Shown: positions 9,295-19,010 of the stretch, piece after piece
How positions within the stretch are numbered: position 1 is the first letter of the stretch
Layout: each line of letters starts with the position of its first letter
From: DLKC01 sp002478885
GTDB lineage: Bacteria; Bacteroidota; Bacteroidia; Chitinophagales; Chitinophagaceae
Assembly: GCA_046329585.1 (NCBI GenBank)
Contig: JAXLUI010000001.1
Span: forward strand, 1,860,001-1,924,000
Direction: 5' to 3'
Length of the DNA stretch: 64,000 nucleotides
The notes under the pieces: model-generated
Seen by the model: the letters and a program-made list of their open reading frames with translations, nothing else
What the model was told of the DNA's origin: nothing
The model's database searches: none
Position numbers and translations under genes: made by a program

Positions 9295-10869
9295 ATGGCA
9301 GCAAAAGGATTTGCAAAATTCATCATTGTGCTTACCACCGTTTCGGCAGCAATAATGGAATTGATCGATACTTCCATTGTAAATGTTGCCTTGAACGATA
9401 TGGCGGGCAGCATCGGTGTGAGCATTGAGGATATAAGCTGGGTAATCACATCCTACGCCATCGCCAACGTGATCATTATTCCCCTTACCGGTTTCCTGGC
9501 TGATTATTTTGGACGCAAGAATTACTACATAGCATCCATGATACTTTTCACGTTTGCTTCTTATATGTGCGGGCAATCGCATGGTCTTGTGGAACTCATC
9601 GCCTGGCGCTTTATACAGGGCGTTGGGGGTGGCGCATTGCTCTCTACATCGCAATCGATTCTCTTCGACGCATTTACGCCTGAGGACAGGCCTATCGCTT
9701 CCGGCCTTTTTGGAATGGGGATCGTGTTAGGTCCAACACTAGGGCCCACGGTAGGCGGTTTCATTATCGAACACTTCAGTTGGCCGCTCATTTTTATGAT
9801 CAATATTCCAATTGGCATAATCGCAACCATTCTCGCTTACAGCTTTGTAGAAAAAAAGCCGGGCGAAGGAAAAAGAAAAGAATCCATACACATTGACTAC
9901 AACGGGATCATATTGCTTGCCGCTGGCATTGGTTGCCTGCAATATGTGCTGGAACGCGGTGAAGCAGAAGATTGGTTTAGCAGCAGCTCTATAAGAATAT
10001 GCAGTATTGTCGCGGCAGTGGGCCTTGTAAGTTTCGTCATTTATGAACTGAGTATAAAGAATCCCGCGGTAAATCTCAAAGTGTTGGGTAACCGGAACCT
10101 TGCATTCACAACATTATTCACTTTTGTTGCAGGCTTTGGATTATTCACATCGGTCTTTGTCTACCCGGTGCTTGCGCAACGCGTACTCGGTTATACAGCT
10201 TACGAAACAGGTTTATCACTATTACCGCCAACGCTTATGGGCGTTATAATGATGCCCATCATCGGCAAAACATTGAGTAAAGGAACACCGGCCCTCCCGT
10301 TTGTTATTACTGGCTTTAGTCTCTTTGCACTATATGCCCTGATGAGTGCGAATGTAAGCCCCGATGTAAGCAGGTGGGATTTCTTCCCTGCACTCGCCGT
10401 CAGGGCATTTGGCATTTCGATGGTGCAATTACCCCTGATTAGCCAGGCGGTTGCCGGGCTTCAGCCAAAAGACTATGCGGCGGGAATTTCGCTTAATAAT
10501 ATGACCCGGCAGCTCGGGGGTGCCTTCGGTATTGCAGTCGCGAATAACTACATCGCCAATCAATATGCCCGGCATCGTACAGACCTCGTAAGCACGCTAA
10601 CACCCGGCTCTGCAGAACTCACTAACCGGATAGGTGCACTGTCACGCGGCATCATTACACAAACCGGCGACTCGGTAACAGCAGCCGGCAAAGCAATTAC
10701 GGTAATCAATGCAGCCGTCGACAAACAGGCTTACTACCTCTCGTATCTCGACACCTTCAGGCTTATTGCAGTGTTTTTTATTGCAGTGATCCCGCTGGTC
10801 ATTTTCTTACGGGGAAAAAAGAAAGAGGTAACGCCTGCTGCTGCGGCCGCAATAGCAGAAGCCCATTGA
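9295..10869 (+). CDS. emrB: EmrB-like DHA2 (14-TM) MFS drug exporter
   Basis: 524 aa, with about 14 hydrophobic helices as expected for the DHA2 family of proton-coupled multidrug antiporters. MFS motif A-like GFLADYFGRKNYY lies near residues 62-75, and motif C-like GIVLGPTLGPTVGG near 141-155. The D22-x-SIVNVAL segment of helix 1 matches EmrB/QacA relatives. It sits between the adaptor and TolC genes and is co-regulated by the TetR protein. The substrate cannot be predicted. Confidence 0.93.
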   Translation: MAAKGFAKFIIVLTTVSAAIMELIDTSIVNVALNDMAGSIGVSIEDISWVITSYAIANVIIIPLTGFLADYFGRKNYYIASMILFTFASYMCGQSHGLVELIAWRFIQGVGGGALLSTSQSILFDAFTPEDRPIASGLFGMGIVLGPTLGPTVGGFIIEHFSWPLIFMINIPIGIIATILAYSFVEKKPGEGKRKESIHIDYNGIILLAAGIGCLQYVLERGEAEDWFSSSSIRICSIVAAVGLVSFVIYELSIKNPAVNLKVLGNRNLAFTTLFTFVAGFGLFTSVFVYPVLAQRVLGYTAYETGLSLLPPTLMGVIMMPIIGKTLSKGTPALPFVITGFSLFALYALMSANVSPDVSRWDFFPALAVRAFGISMVQLPLISQAVAGLQPKDYAAGISLNNMTRQLGGAFGIAVANNYIANQYARHRTDLVSTLTPGSAELTNRIGALSRGIITQTGDSVTAAGKAITVINAAVDKQAYYLSYLDTFRLIAVFFIAVIPLVIFLRGKKKEVTPAAAAAIAEAH

Positions 10870-10924
10870 TGGCGGTTAGAATTCAACTAAAAGAAATTAT
10901 ATAAACGCATCCAAACCAGCGAAC

Positions 10925-12220
10925 ATGAAAAAAATAACGGTCTTACTCTGCATCCTGGCTCGTGCAATGGCTGCCTATTCACAGCAGCAAGTACAGGCAA
11001 ACGATGAATTGAAAAGCTTGATAACACAGTCTTTCAGCTATTTCCCAAAAGTAAGAGAGGCTGAAAACAATATTGCTATCGCCCAGGATAAACTCGCGAT
11101 TGCTGAGATAAATAACCCAACAGTCGATGGGCTGGCAAGCTACCGTTTCGTGCAACCGAAAGTGACTATACCCATCCAGTCGGGCAGCGAAGTAAAAGAT
11201 TTCCAGTTTTTCCCGGTAAACAATGTCAATGCAGAAATCGACGCCAACTACCTTGTATTTGATTTTGGAAAACTAAAAGCCAATGTCGAAAAAGCTAAAA
11301 CGGAATTAAAGTACGCCGAACACAATGTGGACTACATTAAAAACCAGTTGGCCAACCAGGTTGCTACCATCTATTATAATATTGTTTACCTGCAAAAAGG
11401 CATGGCCATCGAAGACAGTGTAATCGCATTTCTTGACGAGAACAAAAGGGTCATCTCATCAAAACTCGCTAACGGCGATGCACTTAAAATTGATCTCTTG
11501 AATGTGCAGGTGAATATCGATGCAGAACAAAACCGCAGGCTCGATCTTAAAAACAGCCTTGATAAACAATTGAACCTGCTGGCCTACACAACAGGCCTCA
11601 CCAGTATCAAGGGATTGAAATTCGATTTTGATGTTGCCCTGCACGATGCTGTTTCAGCATTGTCTGCGGCACAAACAAACAACCTTGAATATGTGCTGGC
11701 CCGCGACCGCATACAACAGGCACAGCAAGATCTGAACATCGTTCAGTCGGCAAATAAACCCAATTTATTGCTTGGTGCAAATGCAGGTTTTAAGAACGGT
11801 TACGTGCCCAATGTAAATGCTGTTCGCTTCAATTATGCCGCAGGAGTAACTTTCAAAATTCCGATCTACGATGGCGGCAAAGTAAAACAGCAAACAAAAC
11901 TATCAGAGTCCATCATTAAACAAAACCAGTTGAGCGTACAAACACTCGACAACACTTTTACAAAAGATATTCAGCAGGCACTTACCGATATTAACAGTAA
12001 CATCGAAAGAATAAAAAATACAGAAGGACAAATAGAACAGGCAAGAATAGCAGAAGAGCTTTCGTCAAGCAGGTTTAAAAATGGAGCGGGCACCAATCTC
12101 GAAATAACAGATGCAAGCTCAAACCGTAAGCGCGCCGAATTTACCCGTTTGCAATATGAATACCAGCTTTGTGTTGCCAAAATAGAATTGGCAAAGTTGC
12201 TCGGATATCAATACTGGTAG
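10925..12220 (+). CDS. TolC family outer-membrane efflux channel
   Basis: 431 aa with a signal peptide ending near AYSQ (residue 20). It has the OEP double repeat of long coiled-coil helices (about residues 90-230 and 300-425) and no lipoprotein cysteine after the signal. It forms the outer-membrane channel of the EmrAB-type pump. It lies 55 bp after emrB and is followed by a good terminator, so it is the last gene of the operon. Confidence 0.92.
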   Translation: MKKITVLLCILARAMAAYSQQQVQANDELKSLITQSFSYFPKVREAENNIAIAQDKLAIAEINNPTVDGLASYRFVQPKVTIPIQSGSEVKDFQFFPVNNVNAEIDANYLVFDFGKLKANVEKAKTELKYAEHNVDYIKNQLANQVATIYYNIVYLQKGMAIEDSVIAFLDENKRVISSKLANGDALKIDLLNVQVNIDAEQNRRLDLKNSLDKQLNLLAYTTGLTSIKGLKFDFDVALHDAVSALSAAQTNNLEYVLARDRIQQAQQDLNIVQSANKPNLLLGANAGFKNGYVPNVNAVRFNYAAGVTFKIPIYDGGKVKQQTKLSESIIKQNQLSVQTLDNTFTKDIQQALTDINSNIERIKNTEGQIEQARIAEELSSSRFKNGAGTNLEITDASSNRKRAEFTRLQYEYQLCVAKIELAKLLGYQYW

Positions 12221-12246
12221 TTGATTTTTTACCGGTTAAAAAATGG

Positions 12247-12273
12247 TCCCTGCCTGTCGCGGGGATTTTTTTT
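12247..12273 (+). terminator. Rho-independent terminator of the efflux operon
   Basis: Stem CCCTGC / GCGGGG with a 5-nt loop (one G-T pair), then A and a run of eight T. It lies 26 bp after the tolC stop. Confidence 0.75.
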
Positions 12274-12326
12274 GCTCATCGGGTTCATACCTCGTTTCAA
12301 ATGGCCTGGCATAGGTGAAGACGCTG

Positions 12327-12348
12327 AAAAGTGCGACGCAACGATGCT
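12327..12348 (+). repeat. Dispersed GTGCGACGCAAC element
   Basis: AAAAGTGCGACGCAACGATG lies in the convergent gap between tolC and the SET gene. GATGC at the end matches the GCATC end seen in the longer copies. Confidence 0.6.
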
Positions 12349-12388
12349 CAACAGCATTACAGCAGCCGGGCTACAAAAAATTGGCCCG

Positions 12389-12772
12389 TTATTTTGCATC
12401 GAACCACAGTTTGGTCTTGTCGTTGGGGCTTGCGTTGTAATTGATGAACAACTCTTCGCCTTTTTTTATACCCCTGACCGTTTTGATGCTGATAAGATGA
12501 TGATCAAAATCCATTTCGTATTCGCAATTGGCAGTGTAATCGTGGTTATACAACGAAACATATCCTAGCGCAACACATCCCAGCTTCTTTGTCTTGCCCC
12601 ATTCGAAAATATAGCTGCCCATCTTGGTCGACTCGATGGCCTTTCGCTCTTTGGCTGAAAGCACAATTACAGGGGAAATTTCAATTACAGTGTTTGCCCG
12701 AAGGGCTTTGGAGGTAAAAACACCACGGCCTTCTTTTCCGGATGGTGCAACAATGAGATAAGGAAGTATCAT
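12389..12772 (-). CDS. SET domain protein (putative protein-lysine methyltransferase)
   Basis: 127 aa, almost entirely a compact SET domain. GKEGRGVFTSKAL near residue 12 is the first SAM-binding motif; YNHDYTANCEYE near 75 corresponds to the NHxCxPN-like motif; GEELFINYN near 106 is the ELxxDY-like motif. Pre- and post-SET cysteine clusters are missing, as in other small bacterial SET proteins. Such proteins use S-adenosylmethionine to methylate lysines, but no substrate is known or suggested here. It is a single gene convergent with the efflux operon. Confidence 0.85.
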   Translation of the reverse strand: MILPYLIVAPSGKEGRGVFTSKALRANTVIEISPVIVLSAKERKAIESTKMGSYIFEWGKTKKLGCVALGYVSLYNHDYTANCEYEMDFDHHLISIKTVRGIKKGEELFINYNASPNDKTKLWFDAK

Positions 12773-12938
12773 AAAGTGAATATAAAGAATGTTTGCGCAG
12801 TACCTGTTTTAATTCCTTTTTATTATTTGATAGAACCTGCCGTTAAAGCAATTACTGAACGACATTTTGATTTGACGAGCGGTAGCAGATGAATACTTAT
12901 TAATGGCGACTTTTGAAATCCACAAAAAATACTTTAGC

Positions 12939-14795
12939 ATGAATGCCAGATTGACGATGCCCCTGTTTGTCATTGCCGCTGCTATTTGCATAAAAGCAAC
13001 CGCGCAAAACAGTTACCACTATTCCGTTGACCTTACTAAAGTGAACAATGATGAATTGAAAGTTGAACTGGTTACACCGGAAGTAACTGAGCAGGAAATT
13101 GTATTTCATATGCCCAAAATCGTTCCGGGCACCTATATGAACAGCGACTTTGGAAAATTTGTACACAACGTAAAAGCTTATGACAAATCGGGCAGGCAAT
13201 TGCAGGTAACAGCATTGCCCGACTCGAACAGTTGGAGCATAAAGAAAGCAACAAAGCTTTATAAGATCGAATACAATGTGGAAGATACCTGGGATAGTAA
13301 AGTAAAACACGCTGTTTACGAAATGGCGGGCACCAATTTTGAAGAAGGCAAAAATTTTGTACTAAACACCTGCGGCATATTCGGCTACCTCGAGGGCATG
13401 AAGAAAACGCCATTTGAATTAACTTTTACAAGGCCCTCAAATTTTTATGCATCAACCGGGCTTGTGGCAGAAAGCAGCAGGGGATCAGTTGATATTTTTA
13501 AGGTGGAAAACGCTGATCGGTTATATGACTCCCCTATTATGTTTTGCGTGCCCGACACAACTTTTATAAAAGTGGGCAATACAGATGTACTGGTGTCGTT
13601 GTATTCGCCCAAAAAACAGGTTACCTCAAAATATGTGGCGGAACACTTGAAAAGTTTACTGGAGGCCGCAAAGAATTATATGGGAGGTAAGCTCCCTGTA
13701 ACCAAATATGCCTTTCTCTATTACTTCAACAGTGAGCAGCCGACCGTGCAGGGACAGGGCGCGTGGGAACATTCCTATTCCTCCTTTTATAGCATGACAG
13801 AACTACCGCAGGAAAAGAGTGTAGGTAATATCGTTGATGTTTCTTCGCATGAATTTTTTCACATTGTAACGCCGCTTAATATCTGTTCGAAAGAAGTACG
13901 CGAATTCAATTTCAATGAAACCATACTATCTAAACAACTTTGGCTCTACGAAGGCAGTACAGAATATGATGCACACCATACTCAGGTTACGAATGGGCTT
14001 ATTACAGGCGACGAATTTCTAAAACGCCTGTCCCAGAAAATAGTGTATTCAAGAAAATTTTATAACGATACGCTGTCATTTACGGCATTAAGCAAAGGCT
14101 GTGCAGACATATATGCCAAACAATACGGAAACGTGTATATGAAAGGTGCCTTGATTTCCGCATGTCTCGATCTCTATTTATATAAACTATCCGGTGGGGC
14201 TTATGGCATCAAAGACCTGAAACACGACCTGTCGATCCGTTATGGCCCTGGGAACTATTTTGAAGACGATTCGCTTTTCGATGAGATTACAAAGCTTACC
14301 TACCCTGAAATAAGGTCATTCTTTACGAAATATGTAGAGGGCACAACACCCATACCCTACGAGGAATTCTTCGGTTACGCAGGCGTAAAATATTCGCCGA
14401 AAAAAGAAACGATGGCATTTACGCTTGGTGGAGCGGCACTTAGCGTTAATAAAGATGGCAATTTCGTTGTGCTGAATACTGACAAGCTGAACGAGTTTGG
14501 GCAAAAGATGGGTTACAAAAAAGACGATGAACTGCTAAGGCTGGATAAAGTTGAAGTAAACGCAGGGAATTTCCAGCAAGTGGTGAACAACCTGTACAGC
14601 ACCGCAAAAGAAGGCGATATTTTTACAGTAGAAGTTCGCAGAAAAAACAGCTCTGGTGAAAAAGAAGTGTTGGCATTATCGGCACCGGCAGTAAAAATAA
14701 AAAAGACAGAAGAGCATGTGCTCGAATTTGAAACACCCGATGCTTCACAATTAAAGATCAGGAATGCATGGCTCAACAACCCTTGCAATAAATAA
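12939..14795 (+). CDS. M61 family metallopeptidase with PDZ domain, exported
   Basis: 618 aa from the ATG at 12939, chosen because it places a clean signal peptide (ending at ATAQ, residue 23) at the N terminus; an in-frame ATG at 12903 adds 12 charged residues. The zinc site is HEFFH with His304, Glu305 and His308; the third ligand is probably in LWLYEGSTEYDAH further on, typical of glycyl aminopeptidase-like M61 enzymes. A PDZ-like domain covers about residues 490-570 (GGAALSVNKDG, MGYKKDDELLRLDK). It is a monocistronic gene with its own terminator, and a periplasmic peptidase by inference. Confidence 0.9.
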   Translation: MNARLTMPLFVIAAAICIKATAQNSYHYSVDLTKVNNDELKVELVTPEVTEQEIVFHMPKIVPGTYMNSDFGKFVHNVKAYDKSGRQLQVTALPDSNSWSIKKATKLYKIEYNVEDTWDSKVKHAVYEMAGTNFEEGKNFVLNTCGIFGYLEGMKKTPFELTFTRPSNFYASTGLVAESSRGSVDIFKVENADRLYDSPIMFCVPDTTFIKVGNTDVLVSLYSPKKQVTSKYVAEHLKSLLEAAKNYMGGKLPVTKYAFLYYFNSEQPTVQGQGAWEHSYSSFYSMTELPQEKSVGNIVDVSSHEFFHIVTPLNICSKEVREFNFNETILSKQLWLYEGSTEYDAHHTQVTNGLITGDEFLKRLSQKIVYSRKFYNDTLSFTALSKGCADIYAKQYGNVYMKGALISACLDLYLYKLSGGAYGIKDLKHDLSIRYGPGNYFEDDSLFDEITKLTYPEIRSFFTKYVEGTTPIPYEEFFGYAGVKYSPKKETMAFTLGGAALSVNKDGNFVVLNTDKLNEFGQKMGYKKDDELLRLDKVEVNAGNFQQVVNNLYSTAKEGDIFTVEVRRKNSSGEKEVLALSAPAVKIKKTEEHVLEFETPDASQLKIRNAWLNNPCNK

Positions 14796-14821
14796 TCGCA
14801 CAAATAATATTTGTTTATTCA

Positions 14822-14858
14822 GGCCCGGAAAATTTTCCGGGCCTTTTACTTTATTTTT
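14822..14858 (+). terminator. Rho-independent terminator of the M61 peptidase gene
   Basis: A perfect 11-bp-arm palindrome, GGCCCGGAAAA / TTTTCCGGGCC, at 14822-14843 is followed by TTTTACTTTATTTTT. It starts 27 bp after the stop codon. Confidence 0.9.
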
Positions 14859-14917
14859 GAGCGGCGGACATAGATTTATTTACAATAAACGCAGCGGATG
14901 GGTCGCTGATCTGCAAA

Positions 14918-16327
14918 ATGAGTTTTGAGTTGGAAGACCATAGCATGGAAGAACAATTTGAACGCCTGATCGAATCAAACGATACAGTTGGGATGCGTGA
15001 TTTTTTAAACGAACAAAACATCAGCGATGTTGCTAGCCTTATTGACGAATACCCCGACTACGAAGCGCAGATCATCGGAAATATGGCCATTCACCGCGCA
15101 GCCAGTGTTTTTAAAATAATCGACGTATCGGTTCAGCAACGCATCGTAAGAGAACTTCCGCCTTTTAAAACAGCTGAGTTACTCAACGAATTACCGGCCG
15201 ATGATAGAACAGATTTTCTGGAAGACCTTCCCAAAGAAGCCATACGCGACCTCATTAAACTGCTCGATCCGGAGGAAAGAAAAATAACACTTTCCCTGCT
15301 TGGTTACCCTGAAGACAGTGTTGGCCGGCTGATGACCCCGGATTATGTTTATGTGTATGAGCACAACACCGTTGATGAAGTACTGAACGTGATTAGGAAA
15401 GTCGCCCGTAACATCGAAACCGTTGACGTTATTTATATCATTAACGAGAAAGGGGAACTGATCGACGATATAAAGCTGCGCGACATCATTCTCGCAACAC
15501 CCGAGAAAAGAATGGACGACCTCGTAGACGGTCGCATTGTTTCGCTAAACGTAATCGACGACCAGGAACATGCAACACAGGTGTTTAAAATGAACAACAG
15601 GGTGGCACTTCCGGTAACCGACGATAACAACATACTGCTTGGCATTGTAACCATCGACGATATCCTTTGGGTGGCAGACGAAGAATTCAGTGAAGACATG
15701 CAGAAAATGGGGGGTACCGAAGCATTGGAAGAGCCATACCTCGAAACGCCATTCTTCAAGCTGATAAAGAAAAGAGCCGGTTGGCTTATTGTACTCTTCA
15801 TCAGCGAAATGCTCACAGCAACGGCCATGGCTTATTTCAGCGATGAATTGGCAAAGGCTGTAGTGCTTTCCATTTTTGTTCCGCTTATCATGAGCAGTGG
15901 TGGCAACAGCGGCTCACAGGCTTCTACGCTTATTATACAGGCAATGGCTGTTGGCGAGGTAACGCTTATCGATTGGTGGCGCGTAATGCGCCGCGAAATT
16001 TTTCAGGGCCTTACACTGGGCAGTATATTGGGAACCATTGGCTTTCTGCGAATATGCCTCTGGCATGTGCTTATGCAGCATGGTATTATTGGCGATCTGT
16101 ATGGACCAGACTGGTTAATGGTCGCCTTCACCGTAGGCATTTCACTTATTGGTGTAGTGCTGTGGGGTACACTCAGCGGCTCTATGCTTCCACTAGCCTT
16201 AAAAAAGTTCGGCGCCGACCCGGCAGCATCGTCTGCACCTTTCGTTGCAACCCTTGTTGACGTAACAGGTTTGATCATTTATTTTAGCGTCGCATTCGTC
16301 TTTTTAAAAGACATGCTCAGCAAATAA
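14918..16327 (+). CDS. mgtE: MgtE magnesium transporter
   Basis: 469 aa. Order: MgtE N domain with helical repeats (about 10-125, LLNELPADDRTDFLEDL), two CBS domains (about 130-260, GRLMTPDYV, LPVTDDNNILLGIVTIDD), a plug helix, and about five membrane helices from 290 on (MSSGGNSGSQASTLI, the conserved pore region). It is a Mg2+-gated channel for Mg2+ uptake. An alternative start at the ATG at 14945 would remove nine residues. It appears to be monocistronic. Confidence 0.95.
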   Translation: MSFELEDHSMEEQFERLIESNDTVGMRDFLNEQNISDVASLIDEYPDYEAQIIGNMAIHRAASVFKIIDVSVQQRIVRELPPFKTAELLNELPADDRTDFLEDLPKEAIRDLIKLLDPEERKITLSLLGYPEDSVGRLMTPDYVYVYEHNTVDEVLNVIRKVARNIETVDVIYIINEKGELIDDIKLRDIILATPEKRMDDLVDGRIVSLNVIDDQEHATQVFKMNNRVALPVTDDNNILLGIVTIDDILWVADEEFSEDMQKMGGTEALEEPYLETPFFKLIKKRAGWLIVLFISEMLTATAMAYFSDELAKAVVLSIFVPLIMSSGGNSGSQASTLIIQAMAVGEVTLIDWWRVMRREIFQGLTLGSILGTIGFLRICLWHVLMQHGIIGDLYGPDWLMVAFTVGISLIGVVLWGTLSGSMLPLALKKFGADPAASSAPFVATLVDVTGLIIYFSVAFVFLKDMLSK

Positions 16328-16362
16328 TTTTTTGATTTTTTGAAGCCGGCACCTGCACTTTG

Positions 16363-16393
16363 TAGCATCGCCTTTTGTGACACTCACTTCAAC
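16363..16393 (-). repeat. Dispersed intergenic element, degenerate copy
   Basis: TAGCATCGCC followed by TTTTGTGACACTCACTTCAA matches the GCATCG...TCGCACACTT order of the family with several changes. It lies in the convergent gap between mgtE and the patatin-like gene. Confidence 0.4.
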
Positions 16394-16590
16394 GTTCCGC
16401 TTTCATAGCGTCATTTTTTGATAGCGGGAATCAAAACAGTCCCGATTGTCCTCTATTTCATTTCCCTCCGTATTACATAGCTTAACCGGTTGCGCGAATA
16501 TCTGGGAGCGAATACCGGCAGAGCAGCCGACTGGCGATCACAGCCGGAAAAATGCAACCCGGGTAACGGCCCGATGCCGGCTCCAGCAAT

Positions 16591-18813
16591 CTATTTAACC
16601 AATGCCCCAACCTGTTTAAAAGAGCGAAGATTGCTCTCGCTGTTCAATGCCGCTTCTATGTCTTTCTTTTCTGTTGCGGTGAGGTGAAAGCTAAGCGCCG
16701 CAGAAGCGCTTTCATTGGAAGGCGTATACTGGAAGGAGATGCGCTGGAAATGATCGCCAAGCGTTTGGCTAAAATAATGAAGCTGGTCTACCTGGAAATA
16801 GTCCTGCAGGCGGTACCAGTTACTCTGCAGCAGCAGGAACGGCTTCGTAATAAACCCGATGATGCTGTTGGCTTCATAGGGCCTGTCCCAATCACCGATC
16901 TGCCTGTCACGAATCTGGATCAACACCACCTTTTCCGTATTATGCCTCATCCAGTCGCTGAAATGATTGATAAACCTCGAAGAGGTTCCCTGCCCGAAAT
17001 TGTCGCGGAGGCCTGCATCCATTACATCTATCACAGGATCGGAAGGCAACCAAACGTTGGGTAACACGTACGGGAAAGTGGCGTTCATACGCAAAGCAGA
17101 AAGAACCCGAAGGTTCAGCGGGTTTTGCCTTGCAAAAAAAGAAGTGAAGTCAATGGCGTCGGGGTCTGTTGGAAAAACAGCGCTTGTATCCTGGTAAGGC
17201 TGCATTAAAAACCGGGCAGGGTGCGTGCTGATGATCATTTCCCTCCCATCTCTTGTGATCATGGAATTAAAAAACATTACAGGTATATCGGCATGCTCTT
17301 CTGCGGCTTTATAGTCGGCCAGCTTTTTATCGAGCAGCCCTCTTGTGTTGTCATTTAATTTTTCTTCGAATGAAAAGCCACGGTCGCGGCTGTAAGTATA
17401 GCCACCATAATCAAAAGTGCGCACTGGGCCGATAAAATCCCGTGATACAAAGGATGAGAACAAAGGATTGAGCAGGTCTCTTGAAATATTTTTGGCGTAA
17501 GAATTATCTTGTATATCAACTTTCTGATCTTTTTGCTTTTGCCAGTAGAGATCGCGAAAATAAGCGGCGCCAAGCAACCCGCCTGATGCACCATTGATCA
17601 AAAAGGTTTGCCCCATTAACTTCCCGCCTGTTACAGAATCGAGCTTTTGCAAAACATCAAAAGTAAAGGTCGCACTTCGCGTGCCGCCACCACTTGTGTT
17701 GATGATAAACAGAACAGGTGTGTCTTTCTGTTGCTTTTGCTTCCATGTATTGAGCATGGAAGTAAATACTTTTTTATCTGCATCAATCGCATCAGGCGTA
17801 ACCATTTTAAGGATGCTGTCGCGCTGGTAGGCCGGGCGTTGGTTTTCGTTGCTATAATCTAAACCATAAGCCTTGTTGCGCGGATCGATAATATTCTCCT
17901 GGTAAAGGAAATTGAGGAACAGGTAAATAAGTACAACAGCGGGAATACTCCAGTTGCCGAGAAACAGGGAAACAGAACCAGCCACGGCAATAAGAATAGC
18001 AAAGAACACCGTAATGCTTGCAGCGGAAGGCAGTTGGAATATGCGGTTGTCGCAGAAAAAACCAACCGTAAGAAGGAAAATCATTGAAAGCAATATGGCA
18101 ATAACCGCGGCAAAATGATGCTGTTTGAAAATGGTATCGATAAACTCTTTGCTGTAGTGGTTCACGTTTCTTGGTTTCCTGGGACCAAGCCTTGCGCTAA
18201 GAAACCAGTCGACACGTATCTCGTTTTTCTCGCCCGGATGTCGTCCTCTTTTTATGGCTTTTTCGTATTGCCTGTTGGCCGAAACAATAACGCTGCCAAA
18301 GCGCCTGTAAATATTTTTATCAGCACCGAAGAAATAAGCAAAAGACAATACCACTGCTAAAATAAACCCGGCAAGAAAACCACTGACGAGGCCAACAATG
18401 CTGCCCGTTGAAAGCAATTCCTGGTTGATGTTGTACTCAATAGCATTTATGAAATAGAAAACTAGAAAAACCAAAGGTATTATGCCATTGTTCACGCAGT
18501 ATTTTAAAAAAGGGCTTTCCGTTGTTGCCAGGAAACGTATATGCCTGGTATGCAGGATGAACGTGGTGACATTCCAGCTCATAATAAAAACAGCTACGGC
18601 AAAACCAACGATCGCTGTACTGATGGCGTTCACGCTGGTAAGATATTCCGGTGAAAGATATAAAGAGTTTGCCCCATAGGGTTCCATAAAATGCCCGCTT
18701 ACCGTTGCAAATAGAATATACCAGAACAGCAGCAGTACCTGGTATTTTCTGATATGCAATAACAACAATTGTATGGGTAGGGAGTAGTAAAACCCGGTGA
18801 GGTATTTCTTCAT
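16591..18813 (-). CDS. Membrane protein with patatin-like phospholipase domain
   Basis: 740 aa from the ATG at 18813; the open frame extends to a TTG at 18888, but MKKYL is a better start. The N-terminal half has about seven hydrophobic segments (residues 10-330). The C-terminal half is patatin-like: oxyanion motif SGGGTRSA near 370, nucleophile motif GASGG (Ser in G-x-S-x-G) near 400, and the catalytic Asp in VMDAGLRDNFG near 590. A cytoplasm- or periplasm-facing lipid acyl hydrolase anchored in the membrane is inferred. The Ser-Asp dyad looks intact. It is a single gene. Confidence 0.8.
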   Translation of the reverse strand: MKKYLTGFYYSLPIQLLLLHIRKYQVLLLFWYILFATVSGHFMEPYGANSLYLSPEYLTSVNAISTAIVGFAVAVFIMSWNVTTFILHTRHIRFLATTESPFLKYCVNNGIIPLVFLVFYFINAIEYNINQELLSTGSIVGLVSGFLAGFILAVVLSFAYFFGADKNIYRRFGSVIVSANRQYEKAIKRGRHPGEKNEIRVDWFLSARLGPRKPRNVNHYSKEFIDTIFKQHHFAAVIAILLSMIFLLTVGFFCDNRIFQLPSAASITVFFAILIAVAGSVSLFLGNWSIPAVVLIYLFLNFLYQENIIDPRNKAYGLDYSNENQRPAYQRDSILKMVTPDAIDADKKVFTSMLNTWKQKQQKDTPVLFIINTSGGGTRSATFTFDVLQKLDSVTGGKLMGQTFLINGASGGLLGAAYFRDLYWQKQKDQKVDIQDNSYAKNISRDLLNPLFSSFVSRDFIGPVRTFDYGGYTYSRDRGFSFEEKLNDNTRGLLDKKLADYKAAEEHADIPVMFFNSMITRDGREMIISTHPARFLMQPYQDTSAVFPTDPDAIDFTSFFARQNPLNLRVLSALRMNATFPYVLPNVWLPSDPVIDVMDAGLRDNFGQGTSSRFINHFSDWMRHNTEKVVLIQIRDRQIGDWDRPYEANSIIGFITKPFLLLQSNWYRLQDYFQVDQLHYFSQTLGDHFQRISFQYTPSNESASAALSFHLTATEKKDIEAALNSESNLRSFKQVGALVK

Positions 18814-19010
18814 GCGCGGTGTATTTGTGAGCAATATTGATGGGTTCACACTTCCGGCTTGGGAAAGGGAAGCATCAGTTTTTCGCAAATTGAAATTAAC
18901 GAATTGCAGTTGGAAGTAGCATTTAAAGTTGCTGCATTTTTAACAGGTAAAGCGGAATTGCTGTGTGAAAAACAAGCCGGCGCATGAAGCAACAACGCCG
19001 CGGGAAAAAA

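Noticed and set aside
9244..9942. Several minus-strand ORFs over emrB
   Set aside because: They are antisense to a well-supported 14-TM transporter and show no domain signals.
12221..12568. 115-aa plus-strand ORF after tolC
   Set aside because: It overlaps the terminator and is antisense to the SET domain gene, which has clear family motifs.
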